Shown here: in pieces, positions 8,945 to 17,460 of the stretch
Layout: every line of letters starts with the position of its first letter
Numbering within the stretch: position 1 is the stretch's first letter
NCBI GenBank assembly: GCA_965222535.1
Contig: OZ244957.1
Coordinates: 744,001-808,000, forward strand
Source: G965222535 sp965222535
GTDB taxonomy: Bacteria; Pseudomonadota; Gammaproteobacteria; HK1
Length of the DNA: 64,000 nucleotides
Direction: 5' to 3'
Position numbers and translations under genes: made by a program
The notes under the pieces: model-generated
Database searches by the model: none
What the model was told of the DNA's origin: nothing
The model's input: the letters and a program-made list of their open reading frames with translations, nothing else

Positions 8945-9727
8945 TCAGCCGTTGGGTTGCGGCGAGTGGTAGTGGGTATCCTTGACAAGCACCCGCAGTT
9001 CAGCGGCGCAAAGCTCGCGCCACTCGCCGCGGCGTAGATAGCCAACGAGGGAGACGGGGCCGAAACGGGTGCGCTTGAGGCGGCTGACCTGTACGCCTTG
9101 AGACTCCCACAAGCGCCGCACCTCGCGTTTGCGACCGCGCCTCAGAACGACGCGGAACCAGCGGTAACCGCCGCCAGTTTGGATGTCGCTGAAGCGCGCC
9201 GGCCCGTCTTCCAGCACAACGCCTTGGCGCAACCGTTGCAGCAACGCTTCATCAACGTTGCCGCGCACACGCACCAGGTACTCGCGGTCAATGTTGGCGG
9301 AAGGGTGCATCAAGTGGCGCGCCAGAGTGCCATTGTTGCAAAACAGCATCAGGCCGGAGCTATTTGCATCCAGCCGCCCAATGCCAATCCAGCGCCCGCC
9401 GCGGATCGGCGGTAAGCGATCAAAAACTGTTGGTCGCCCCTGAGGATCGCTGCGGGTACAGATCTCACCCTCGGGCTTGTGGTACATCAGCACCCGCAGT
9501 CCCACTCGTTGCGTGGGCAAACGCAGCGATTTGCCGTCCAATGTCAGCCGCATGCCCGCCTGCCAGTGTTGACCGAGTTGCGCAGTGGCACCGTTGATGG
9601 CAAGGCGACCGGTGGCGATCCAGTGTTCCACCTCGCGCCTAGAGCCGAGGCCGGCACGCGCCAACACCTTCTGTAATCGCTCAGGCGGCGATTGGGCTCG
9701 GCGGCTGTTGCTATGCTTGCGAAGCAC
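8945..9727 (-). CDS. rluB: 23S rRNA pseudouridine synthase, RluB/RsuA family
   Basis: 260-aa pseudouridine synthase. An N-terminal S4 RNA-binding domain (ERLQKVLARAGLGSRREVE, about 16-34) is followed by the catalytic domain with Asp120 in GRLDANSSGLMLF. KPEGEICTRSDPQGRPTVFD and GRKREVRRLWE are typical of RluB, which modifies U2605 of E. coli 23S rRNA; RluE/RluF-type relatives are less likely. The start is GTG at 9727, giving a short basic lead before the S4 domain. No strong ribosome site is visible, so a start a few codons away is possible. The usual neighbour scpB is absent. Confidence 0.88.
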   Translation of the reverse strand: MLRKHSNSRRAQSPPERLQKVLARAGLGSRREVEHWIATGRLAINGATAQLGQHWQAGMRLTLDGKSLRLPTQRVGLRVLMYHKPEGEICTRSDPQGRPTVFDRLPPIRGGRWIGIGRLDANSSGLMLFCNNGTLARHLMHPSANIDREYLVRVRGNVDEALLQRLRQGVVLEDGPARFSDIQTGGGYRWFRVVLRRGRKREVRRLWESQGVQVSRLKRTRFGPVSLVGYLRRGEWRELCAAELRVLVKDTHYHSPQPNG

Positions 9728-10235
9728 GGTGGTCTGAGATCAAGGGGTATAACCTTATCTGGTGTTCAGAAGGTGTCAAATGGAATACTGTATATGATGT
9801 ATAAAACTAGCCAATGTACCGAACAAAACTGGCTGCACAGGCTAAGAGGTTTGTGTATTGGGTGAAGGGTTACAAATCCATCACTTAATGGCGGCTTACG
9901 TTACCGCTGCGCACGCCCCTTCCCTCAACAAGATCAAGCAGGGCACCTTGAGAAATCGGGCGGATAGCGATGATTGGATCCATTGTAGCGCAGCACTTCG
10001 CTCAAGTCGAAGCGGCAGCCGCGTTACAGCACAACACGCCAAATCCAACGTTGCGTTTGCGCCTAGCGGCTGGAGTAGCACTGAAGGGTTGTTCTTCAGG
10101 AGAGGCAAAGCTAAAATACTCCTTTATAAGGGATATTTCAGCTTTGTGTTGACATCGTGTCCATCAAGGCTTGCTTTAAAAGCATTTGCTGTTAAAATGT
10201 AGGCTGAGATGCACCTCGGTCAGCTTCAATCTACT
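9728..10235. other. Intergenic gap with a decayed family A tail and an inverted repeat
   Basis: No gene is supported. Bases about 9847-9945 resemble the middle and tail of family A (GTGTATTGGGTGAAGGGTTA, GGCTTACGTTA, GGGCACCTTGA) without the first hairpin. At 10,106-10,118/10,134-10,146 there is a 13-bp inverted repeat with one mismatch (arms CAAAGCTAAAATA and TATTTCAGCTTTG). Confidence 0.5.
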
Positions 10236-10377
10236 GGGCACCACGAAAAACCAGCCTAGCTCGCTTTTCGTGGTGCCCGGCGGGGCTTGTTTGTTGGGGA
10301 AATGATTATAAATCAATAGCTTACGTTACAGGTAAGCATGTCCCTTTTCCCAAACCCCCAGTTTTTCGAGGTGCTCC
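10236..10377 (+). repeat. Family A element copy 3, full length
   Basis: About 142 bp. The first hairpin, GGGCACCACGAAAA/TTTTCGTGGTGCCC (10,236-10,249/10,265-10,278), is a perfect 14-bp stem. The family core T-A pair has become an A-T pair, a compensated change. It is followed by GGCGGGGCTTGT, TTATAAATCAATAGCTTACG and TTACAGG, a C-rich run, and a distal arm GTTTTTCGAGGTGC at 10,361-10,374. It ends about 130 bp before the tmRNA gene. Confidence 0.8.
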
Positions 10378-10427
10378 ACACAGGCTTTGAGGTAAGCAAC
10401 AGCCTGCCGGATGCTTGTTTCAGTGTT

Positions 10428-10450
10428 GGTGCAAAGCACCGTTTTTTTTT
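10428..10450 (+). terminator. Possible rho-independent terminator upstream of ssrA
   Basis: A GGTGC-AAA-GCACC stem is followed by nine T residues on the plus strand. The stem is short (5 bp). It would stop plus-strand transcription arriving from the repeat-rich region before the tmRNA gene. Confidence 0.4.
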
Positions 10451-10504
10451 ACTCATGGTTATTCCCGCTCCGCTGTCAGCGGAAGAATAACAGCCTGTTT
10501 TTTT

Positions 10505-10866
10505 GGGGGCGACTTGGCTTTGACGGCAGTAGCGAAGTCTGGAGTGCATGCCGAGGCGCAGAAAACCTCGTAAATCCAGCTGCAAACCAATATAGTTGCC
10601 AACGACGACAACTACGCTCTGGCTGCTTAAATCCAGCCAGCCTCTGACCTTAACGTGCTTATGCGCTTCGGATTCCAGAGGTCAAACAACATAAGATCGC
10701 GGTTACCTCAGGCCACGGGTATGACCGTTAAAAAACCAACGTGACTCGCTATCGATAATCCTGCCTGTCGGGTCTGTCGGTAGTTAAAACCAAAGACTAG
10801 GCTAAGCATGTAGATCTGTAGGCGGAGTACTTTCGGACGCGGGTTCAATTCCCGCCGCCTCCACCA
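10505..10866 (+). ncRNA. ssrA: Transfer-messenger RNA (tmRNA)
   Basis: One-piece tmRNA that rescues stalled ribosomes and tags the nascent peptide for proteolysis. The 5' end GGGGGCG pairs with CGCCTCC before the 3' ACCA at 10,863-10,866 (one G-U pair), closing the acceptor stem. The T arm GCGGGTTCAATTCCCGC and the upstream CTAAGCATGTAGA are standard for gamma- and betaproteobacteria. The tag frame starts near 10,600 and reads GCC AAC GAC GAC AAC TAC GCT CTG GCT GCT TAA. This gives ANDDNYALAA, as in Pseudomonas. The gene is about 362 nt, the usual size. The partner smpB is not in the window. Confidence 0.95.
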
Positions 10867-10874
10867 TTAAAACG

Positions 10875-10907
10875 GTCTCAAAGGGGTCATTTCCGCCCCT
10901 TTGAGAC
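10875..10907 (+). terminator. Hairpin terminator of ssrA
   Basis: A perfect 12-bp stem, GTCTCAAAGGGG/CCCCTTTGAGAC, with a 9-base loop begins 9 bases after the tmRNA CCA end. It is followed by AAAACC rather than a T-run, so it may stop transcription weakly or protect the 3' end. Confidence 0.65.
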
Positions 10908-11464
10908 AAAACCACCAATACATGGCACTACACCCGATGGCAGGCTTTGGCGATGTAGCGATTGCATCGTTTGCGGCAGCCGATAAGGGGTGCTTTAAGC
11001 GCTTTGTAGTATCGGGTACTGATGCTGATCATAAAGAAAACCAGTGCTTGACCAATAGCCATGTTGCAGGTCACGTCACAAACGCTGCAGCCGTCTGCAC
11101 GGTGATGGGTCGGTCAGCTTGCCGATGTGCGTCAACCCGATCAGCAATGCGGCTATCGCCATGACGCCAATACACAGCGCGAGCGCGATCAACAATGGAT
11201 TGCACACCATGTCATGAAAGATCGCAACGCTACGCTGCCGCGGTCGGCGCTGCGTAGCAGGCACGTCATCAATGCGATCAGCGAAACATTGATGATCGAA
11301 ATCAAGAGCACTCATTCACGCAGGACGCCTCTTTATACCCAACAGCGTGCCTCGCTTTGTCTGTTGGCTGGATCAGAAACTCAAATCTTGGACTCATCGA
11401 GACATTCGCAGCGTTTATTGAGTCGCAGGGGCCGCTGGGTTGGTAATCATAGTTACTGACTAAA
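10908..11464. other. Gap without a convincing gene
   Basis: Only short overlapping frames are present. One minus frame (11,315-11,076) would give a 79-aa peptide with one hydrophobic segment but has no ribosome site or recognisable relative. It may be decayed coding DNA. Confidence 0.3.
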
Positions 11465-11626
11465 GGGCACCTCGAAAAAACCTAAAATGGGATGAAAGTT
11501 TGGGGAAAGGGTTGTTATGAGCCATTTCGTAAGCCCCATCAATTATGGATTAATATACCATTCACCCCATATAACACCATGAGAGCGCCTCGGAAAGCCC
11601 GCAAAGCTGGTTTTTTTGAGGCACCC
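11465..11626 (-). repeat. Family A element copy 4, long, reverse orientation
   Basis: It begins GGGCACCTCGAAAAAACC at 11,465 and ends GGTTTTTTTGAGGCACCC at 11,626, imperfect terminal inverted repeats of about 18 bp. The interior, read on the minus strand, has GGCTTACGAAATGG and CCCTTTCCCCAAAC, matching the family middle and C-rich tail. It lies 165 bp upstream of rpmF. Confidence 0.7.
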
Positions 11627-11791
11627 TGAATAAACCGATTAAAGCGTGTAACAACGCGTCCCCGCATCAGTTGCTTGGGCTGAGTGTTCCACTGCAATTT
11701 TGTGGCAGACTTAGGAACTCGCCTGCTGCGGGCTGAATTGGAAACCATCCCTTGCGATACACCACACTAGGAATGTTGAGGTAATCCTATA

Positions 11792-11971
11792 ATGGCAGTT
11801 CAGAAGAGTAAAAAATCACCCTCCAAACGGGGTATGCGCCGATCGCATGACCACTTAACGTTTCCGCCGCTGTCAATGGATCAGGAAACAGGCGAAATTC
11901 ATCGCCGCCACCACATCACTGAAAGTGGCTATTACCGCGGACGTAAGGTGATCGAGCAGATGGAAGAATAG
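11792..11971 (+). CDS. rpmF: 50S ribosomal protein L32
   Basis: 59-aa ribosomal protein. MAVQKSKKSPSKRGMRRSHD and the C-terminal ESGYYRGRKVIEQ match bacterial L32 closely. GAGGT at 11,778-11,782 is a good ribosome site before the ATG. The stop is followed four bases later by plsX, the classic rpmF-plsX pairing that ties ribosome and phospholipid synthesis. The upstream partner yceD is not present; a repeat element sits there instead. Confidence 0.96.
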   Translation: MAVQKSKKSPSKRGMRRSHDHLTFPPLSMDQETGEIHRRHHITESGYYRGRKVIEQMEE

Positions 11972-11975
11972 CTAC

Positions 11976-13029
11976 TTGGCTGTTACGATTGCGCTGGATG
12001 CGATGAGCGGTGACCACGGCTTCAGTGTGGTGTTAGCTGCGGCGCAGTCAGCATTAGAGCGCCACAACGATATTGAGCTGATCCTGGTCGGCGATACCCA
12101 TCAGTTGGAGCCAGCGTTAGCGAAGCTGGGTAGCACGCCCAGCGAGCGCTTGCATTTGCACCATGCATCGCAGCAGGTGACGATGGCTGACAGTCCTATC
12201 CAGTCGCTGCGCAAAAAAAAGCACTCCTCGATGCGTATCGCGTTGGATCTGGTCAAATCAAACGAAGTTCATGCCTGTGTCAGCGCCGGTAATACCGGTG
12301 CCTTGGTGCTGATGTCGCGCTCGGTGATCAAGACCTTGCCAGGCTTGGAACGTACCGCGATTATTTCCCCGATACCAACCTTCAAAGGTCATACCTATGT
12401 GCTCGATCTTGGGGCGAATATCGGCGTATCAGCGCACCATCTGTTTCAGTTTGCGGTGATGGGATCGATCCTAGTCAGTGCTGTGGAGGGTATTGAAGCG
12501 CCGACCATCGGCTTACTCAATATCGGTGAAGAGAACATCAAAGGCGACGAGAGTGTGCGCGGCGCGGCGCGGTTGCTGTCTGACAGTCCGCTGAATTACG
12601 TTGGCTATATTGAGAATATTTACGCTGGCACGGTAGATATAGTGGTATGTGATGGTTTCTTAGGCAATGTGGCGCTGAAAACCAGCGAAGGCCTAGCGCA
12701 CATGCTACGCAGCATGATTCGCCAAGAGTTTTCGCGCTCAGTGCTAGCGCGGTTAATGGCTTACTGTGCCTATCCAGTGATGAAGCCATTGTTACTGCGC
12801 ATTGACCCAAGGCGCTACAATGGTGCCAGTTTACTGGGATTGCGCGGGATCGTTGTCAAAAGCCACGGATCTGCCGATGCGGTGGCTTTCTCCCATGCAA
12901 TTGACGTCGCGATAACTGAGGTCAGTAAGAACATACCGCAACTGATCAGTGAAAAGCTATCCTGTGGCGATTTATACAAAGCCGCCAGCATGGCTAAGTC
13001 AAATGTGCATGGAAACCTCGAAAAATCTT
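11976..13029 (+). CDS. plsX: Phosphate acyltransferase PlsX
   Basis: Makes acyl-phosphate from acyl-ACP for glycerol-3-phosphate acylation, the first step of phospholipid synthesis; peripheral membrane/cytoplasmic. Family features are the N-terminal ALDAMSGDHG, VSAGNTGALVLMS (about residues 97-111), DLGANIGV and the C-terminal KSHGSADAVAF. At 351 aa it is normal in length. It starts at TTG 11,976 with GGAAG 9 bases upstream inside the rpmF end. The last codons (N-L-E-K-S-stop) are read from the CCTCGAAAAATCTTGA edge of a family A element, so the element has replaced or extended the original C-terminus. fabH, which usually follows, is absent. Confidence 0.93.
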
Positions 13030-13048
13030 GAATGGGATGAGGAAATGG
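13012..13048 (-). repeat. Family A element copy 5, truncated, at the 3' end of plsX
   Basis: AAACCTCGAAAAATCTTGAATGGGATGAGG corresponds to the reverse-oriented edge of copy 4. It overlaps the last codons and stop of plsX. The remainder of the element is missing; AT-rich foreign-looking DNA follows. Confidence 0.6.
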
Positions 13049-13246
13049 ATTGTCCTCTGTTTTATCTATCTGTTTGGTATCGACAGAAGGGCTATTAATA
13101 GACCCGATTTATTTAATAAATCGGAATATAACCACCTGAAACCCGACAGCTATCGCTCCCCAATACAAGCCCTTCAACAATGGCGGGGAAAAAGACCTAA
13201 TTTATTTTATAGATCGGAATTCAACCTCCTGAGACACGACAAATAG
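13037..13246 (+). CDS. Hypothetical small protein with an internal peptide duplication
   Basis: 69 aa from ATG 13,037 (a TTG at 13,028 is also in frame). The N-terminus is hydrophobic (RKWIVLCFIYLFG) like a signal or membrane anchor. The body holds two imperfect copies of RPDLFNKSEYNHLKPD (second copy RPNLFYRSEFNLLRHD), mirrored in the DNA as a duplicated AT-rich stretch of about 50 bp. The first copy includes the palindrome CCGATTTATTTAATAAATCGG. The stop is directly before the ribosome site of the next gene, so the two may be one unit. I recognise no family. AT-richness differs sharply from plsX. Confidence 0.4.
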   Translation: MRKWIVLCFIYLFGIDRRAINRPDLFNKSEYNHLKPDSYRSPIQALQQWRGKRPNLFYRSEFNLLRHDK

Positions 13247-13255
13247 GAGAAACAA

Positions 13256-13741
13256 ATGGAATCTTGGAAGCTACTACTAGTAGCGGCATCAATACTTTTT
13301 TCTGGTTGTACAACACAACCAAAAATCGATTGGTCCAATCCAACCGAAACTCAAAACAGAGTCCAAGTTGAGTATGATGATTTCGAAAAAACTATTAAAT
13401 ATCGTGGTCCAAATGTTGGAAACTCTCATGATACAGTATTTATCCGAGCATGGGGTGACCTGAAAAATAATTCATTTACATATCAAATCTATGTTAGTGT
13501 CTATTATTTGGGAGATTGGCGTTTCTATAGAACTGCCTATGATTCAGATGGAAATAATCTAGATACCACCCTCATTTTAAGAGATGTTGAACGATGTCGC
13601 CATTATGGATGCTGGCTCTACGAACATGTTGGGTTAAATATTTCGAGAGAGTATCTGGAAAATTATTCTGCATCTGGTGTGCGTTTCAAGAGCTATAGTC
13701 AAATCTGGTGTATGGGAAGATTGGATCAAGCGGCGGTCTGA
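13256..13741 (+). pseudogene. Lipoprotein-like gene truncated by the IS256-family element
   Basis: The reading frame encodes a signal peptide and a lipobox (LFSGC at about residue 15-19), so the product would be lipid-anchored and exported. AGGAG at 13,244-13,248 precedes the ATG. The remaining 130 residues, rich in Tyr/Asp/Asn, are unknown to me. The insertion sequence begins at about 13,706, so only about 150 codons are original; the last 11 (ending RLDQAAV) are read from the element. Base composition is much more AT-rich than plsX or the transposase, suggesting acquired DNA. No continuation of the frame was found beyond the other end of the element. Confidence 0.6.
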
Positions 13742-15060
13742 TTAAATTTTGTCACTTCAATACCATCCTTGAATGTCACTCCAGTGATGACCGCAGGCAG
13801 TGCCTCAAAGCCTCTCAAACGGTTCCATTTTTTCTCGGCACACTGGCCTAATTTGAATATCATGTGAAGCATTCCCTCACGAGAGAGGCAGCCTTTTGAG
13901 CGCCGCGTCCGATGTCGAATAGTGCCGAAACTCGATTCAATAGGGTTGGTGGTGCGGATGCTTTGCCAGTGTGGTGCGGGGAAATCATAGAAGGTTAGTA
14001 ACGCGTGGCGGTCATTTCTCAAGCAGGCGGTTGCCTTTGGGTACTTTGCTTCGTAGGTTTTGAGAAACAGGTCAAACCCCTTCTCTGCTTCCTTTTTGGT
14101 GGCTGCCTGCCAGATTTCGTGTAGCGCTTGTTTGGCTTTTGGCTGACCTGATTTGGGGAAGCGGTTCAACACGTTGACCGTCTTGTGTACCCAGCAGCGC
14201 TGCTGGCGTGTCGTTGGGAATACCTCCTCAAGGGCTGCCCAGAACCCCATAGCACCATCACCAATCCCTAATTCCGGGGCATCCAATCCGCGCGCTTTCC
14301 GCTTCAACAACACCTCCCGCCAGCTTTGCGTTGATTCTCTTACCCCATCCTCAATGGCCAGAAAGTGCTTCTGACCGCGCTCATTCACACCGATAACTAC
14401 CAGTGCACACAGTTTCGCATTCTCGGCTCGAAGGCCACTGTAAATGCCATCAGCCCAAATATAAACCCAGCGCGCATCATCCAATCTCTGTTGCATCCAG
14501 CACCGGTACTCATCAGCCCAACGCTGCTTCAAGCGCGACACCGTGGTGGCTGACAAGCCCGCTGCATCCGGGCCCACCAGTACTTTCGGTGCTTCACTCA
14601 TGTCACCCGTTGAGATGCCTTTTAGATACAGCCACGGCAGCGCCGCTTCCAGAGAGCGGGTTTTGCGAACATACGGTGGTACCAGCAGTGAGCGGAAAAC
14701 CACTGGCTCTCCAGTCCGTGAGCGTACCTTCGGCACTCTCACAGAAACCGCGCCAACCCCGGTTTGAAGGGTGCGCTCCGGGAGGTAACCGTTACGCACC
14801 ACCGCGGCCTTGCCATCCTGTGTACGGCAATGCTCAAACTGCCGCAGCAACTCGTGCAGCTCGGCGTCCACGGCTTGGTGAACCAACTGCTTCGCTCCCT
14901 GCAGCAGCAGTTCACTCAATGGGTCAAAGGGTTCCTCTACACCTCTTGGGGCAATTGCGTTATGCTTACTCATAGTGGCGACTCTCCTTAAGATTGATGG
15001 GTTTGTTCACAACTTCCAATCAATCAGAGTCGCCGCTCTTTTTCAACCCCTCATACACCA
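13706..15060 (-). mobile_element. IS256-family insertion sequence, complete
   Basis: About 1.35 kb with imperfect terminal inverted repeats. The left end begins TGGTGTATGGGAAGATTGGA, and the right end on the other strand begins TGGTGTATGAGGGGTTGAAA; matching continues through AGCGGCG and CTGATT. It carries one intact transposase. I find no obvious 8-9 bp target duplication: left flank AGTCAAATC, right flank CTTTCGGTT. The insertion may be old, or one flank may have been rearranged. Confidence 0.85.
13726..14973 (-). CDS. IS256-family transposase
   Basis: 415-aa DDE transposase of the Transposase_mut family. The catalytic residues are all visible: Asp175 in WADGIYSG, Asp239 in GIGDGAMGFW and Glu346 in TTNPIESSFG. 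The conserved RCWVHK and the C-terminal helical part are also intact. No stop or frameshift, so the enzyme may be active. It fills the element between its terminal repeats. Confidence 0.95.
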   Translation of the reverse strand: MSKHNAIAPRGVEEPFDPLSELLLQGAKQLVHQAVDAELHELLRQFEHCRTQDGKAAVVRNGYLPERTLQTGVGAVSVRVPKVRSRTGEPVVFRSLLVPPYVRKTRSLEAALPWLYLKGISTGDMSEAPKVLVGPDAAGLSATTVSRLKQRWADEYRCWMQQRLDDARWVYIWADGIYSGLRAENAKLCALVVIGVNERGQKHFLAIEDGVRESTQSWREVLLKRKARGLDAPELGIGDGAMGFWAALEEVFPTTRQQRCWVHKTVNVLNRFPKSGQPKAKQALHEIWQAATKKEAEKGFDLFLKTYEAKYPKATACLRNDRHALLTFYDFPAPHWQSIRTTNPIESSFGTIRHRTRRSKGCLSREGMLHMIFKLGQCAEKKWNRLRGFEALPAVITGVTFKDGIEVTKFNQTAA

Positions 15061-15336
15061 CTTTCGGTTATAGCTCGCGTTTCAAGCTAAGCGGTAAGGC
15101 AGGAGAAAAAATTTTTTCAATCCCTGGTGCTTATATAAAAGGTTTCTTAAGCGTTGTGCCCGAATAATCACCTAACAAAACACTCCAGCGGCGTGTGGTG
15201 CGGGTGCTGCGTGTCTACATTGGCCTGTAAGAGCTGCTATGAAGGTTAAAGGAGATGGGTATCCAGCCATTTGAGCGATCAAACAAGCGTTTAATTGTGC
15301 CAGCATGGACTAAGGCCGCAAATAAAAAGCATCCGG

Positions 15337-15356
15337 TAACCTTGAAAAACCTCAAC
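15337..15356 (+). repeat. Family A end fragment (copy 6) overlapping a stop codon
   Basis: TAACCTTGAAAAACCTCAAC, read on the minus strand, is GTTGAGGTTTTTCAAGGTTA. This matches the distal end GTTGAGGTTTTTCGAGGT of full-length copies. The TGA in it is the stop codon of the DUF1015 gene. Confidence 0.5.
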
Positions 15357-16587
15357 CGGCTGGGTTGGTGCCCAACGGATAGCTGATAATGAAACCAGAT
15401 TGCAGCTTGGGATCGAAAAAGGTTGATTTAGGCGGCATCGTTTGGCCGTCGTCGGCGATGCGCATCACGTCACGCATGGTCGGTGGGTGCAGCAGGAATA
15501 ACACCTCATCGCCCTGCGGCAGCGCCGCCAACTCGCGCTGATCAAGGCTCCCCGCTACATAGTCAAGGCGCACGCTGGCACGCGGGTCGGAAATCCCCAG
15601 CAGCGGCTGCAGGATCTTATGTTGCAGGATGGAGGCGGCCAACTGTTCAACCAGCGGGGTTGAGTCGGGTAGCGGCTGGCGCAACTGCAACCGCCACCAG
15701 CGTCCCTGCAAGCGCATCGTAAATTCATGCGCAGCGTGTGGGAACGGCGTGCTTGCGTCCTCGATAAGGGACACCTCAAAGGCCTTGCCGATGGCGGCCC
15801 GCAGTTGTTCAGGATGCGCACCGCCAAGGCCGTGGATGTATCGGTGAAATGGCAGGATGCGCAGCTGGTGATCGGGAAACAACACCGTCAGCAGACGCGG
15901 TTCGGCTGCGTTGTCAGCGCGCCGAAAATGCTGTAGCGAGGCACAGCGATGGTGTCCGTCGGTGATATAGGCTTTGTTGATATCCGCCACATAGCTTGCA
16001 AGCCGTGCCAACTCCGCCGGGTCGTTGACGATCCAAATGGTATGCCGCGTCTGATGCAGCGGTTCGGTATAATCAATATAAGGTTCGGCGTCTGCGACAC
16101 CAGCACACCAATCATCAATGCGTGCATCACGGCGGTAACCGCAACTGACTGGGCTGGACATGATCCCAATGGTTTGAATAAACCTGACCAACTCCTGTTG
16201 CTTTGTCGTATGGGTACGCTCATGGGGCTTGATGCGGCCTTCTTCGTAGCAGCCGATCGGCACCTCACCTAGGATGCCGATTTGACTATGGTTGGCGCTT
16301 TGCAAGCGATATGCCAGCACCACCTTGGAAGCAGTCCAAGCGTAGGTGCCGTTATCAATGTGATCTTTGACCCAAGCCGCATTGCGCGCAAGCAACTGCG
16401 ACAGTTCCGGTTGCTGCCCTGCCGGGTAGTCTTGCCGGCTGCGGATCGCATTCAGAAAATTATCCGGATGCTGGTCGGCATGCTCTAACCGCTGCTGTGG
16501 CGTCAACGCATCGTAAGGCGGTGCTATGGTAGCAGCGGCAGCATCGGCACGCAGCAAATAACCGTAAAACGGAAGTAACACTAGCAA
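15352..16587 (-). CDS. DUF1015 family protein (possible serine-kinase-like HTH family)
   Basis: 411-aa soluble protein of the DUF1015 family. The N-terminus has IAPPYDALTPQQR and HPDNFLNAIR. The middle has EVPIGCYEEGRIKPHERTH, close to the family HEHT motif, and ITDGHHRCASL at about 210-220. The start seems to be TTG at 16,587 with AAAGGA 5 bases upstream; this places the family N-terminus right at the beginning. The biochemical role is not established from this sequence. It stands alone between an IS element and a long intergenic stretch. Its stop codon lies in a repeat fragment. Confidence 0.85.
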   Translation of the reverse strand: MLVLLPFYGYLLRADAAAATIAPPYDALTPQQRLEHADQHPDNFLNAIRSRQDYPAGQQPELSQLLARNAAWVKDHIDNGTYAWTASKVVLAYRLQSANHSQIGILGEVPIGCYEEGRIKPHERTHTTKQQELVRFIQTIGIMSSPVSCGYRRDARIDDWCAGVADAEPYIDYTEPLHQTRHTIWIVNDPAELARLASYVADINKAYITDGHHRCASLQHFRRADNAAEPRLLTVLFPDHQLRILPFHRYIHGLGGAHPEQLRAAIGKAFEVSLIEDASTPFPHAAHEFTMRLQGRWWRLQLRQPLPDSTPLVEQLAASILQHKILQPLLGISDPRASVRLDYVAGSLDQRELAALPQGDEVLFLLHPPTMRDVMRIADDGQTMPPKSTFFDPKLQSGFIISYPLGTNPAG

Positions 16588-16772
16588 AAGTCCTTTAGAG
16601 ACACCGCGAAAAATGGACTCCCGCTGGTATCGATTAGAGGTGGCTAGAGTGCTTGTTGCAGGGGGCCCATGCTGGTCATCCTGAGAACAAAACCAGCAAT
16701 AGCCGCTATTGATGGTGTCTAAAACGCTGTTGTGAAAAAGTGAGGTATGGCCTGCCAGAAGAAGATCAATAA
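16588..16772. other. Leader region of the DUF1015 gene
   Basis: No gene seen. Contains CACCGCGAAAAATGG at about 16,602, a weak echo of the family A core. Confidence 0.3.
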
Positions 16773-16922
16773 GATACCTCGGAAAACTAGATTCGCTAGC
16801 TTTCCGAGGTATCCAGTGGGATTTGTCTATTGTGGAAAGTGCTATAAATCAACGACTTACGTTTTATGTGATCATATCCCTTCCCCCAAACCCCCATCCT
16901 GTTGGGGTTTTTCGAGGTGCCC
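16773..16922 (+). repeat. Family A element copy 7, full length
   Basis: About 150 bp. First hairpin GATACCTCGGAAA/TTTCCGAGGTATC (perfect 13 bp; it carries CTCGG/CCGAG instead of CTCGA/TCGAG, a compensated variant). The tail has TTTGTCTATTG, TATAAATCAACGACTTACG, TGATCATATCCCTTCCCCCA and the distal arm GGTTTTTCGAGGTGCCC at 16,906-16,922. Confidence 0.82.
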
Positions 16923-16991
16923 AATAGTATTCAAACAATATTTTATTTTTAATAGGCTGATGTAAAAGCTTCAATCCGTCTGCTGATTTGA

Positions 16992-17219
16992 TCATTTCGC
17001 TATTTTACGTAGTGTTATTGTCAAGTAGTCTAAGTCCATTCCTTGGGTAATACTCTTTCCAAAGTTCGGTAATGGTTGTACGGTGATTACACTATCGTTA
17101 AAAATATGAAAAATCCTTGCTTCTGGTATTTTATATTCAAACAGAGTTTCTCTGGTTCTCACTTCGCCTGTGTTTTTATTTGTTGCAGTAATTATGCTGC
17201 CTATGGGTACAGTCAGCAT
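16992..17219 (-). CDS. Hypothetical protein, 75 aa, possibly a fragment
   Basis: Short AT-rich frame starting with ATG at 17,219 and containing protein-like sequence such as IFHIFNDSVITVQPLPNFGK. No convincing ribosome site, no hydrophobic segment and no family that I recognise. Its composition matches the cluster to its right rather than the DUF1015 gene. It may be the remains of a longer gene. Confidence 0.3.
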   Translation of the reverse strand: MLTVPIGSIITATNKNTGEVRTRETLFEYKIPEARIFHIFNDSVITVQPLPNFGKSITQGMDLDYLTITLRKIAK

Positions 17220-17460
17220 TTTAAATTTTCAGTCCAAACAAGGAGCGAGAAGTGGAAGGCTTACAAAAGCACCAGCAGTGCTACCGAGCTAAGGCAGGCA
17301 CTCGCTCTCCCTTATCGGAAGTTGCACCCCACCGATGGGTAGATAACCGCTGTTGTCTTTTGACACCAACACATCCACAACAACACCAAAGCAGCACTGA
17401 TTGCAAGATCTGGCGCATTCCCCCAGCGCTTTTGTCATCCGTAAGGATGACTGAAGTAGC

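Noticed and set aside
10800..10866. Single tRNA gene
   Set aside because: The T arm and CCA belong to the 3' part of the tmRNA; the 5' acceptor strand is at 10,505 and a tag frame lies between.
11076..11315. 79-aa membrane peptide on the minus strand
   Set aside because: One hydrophobic segment but no ribosome site, no family and overlapping frames of similar quality.
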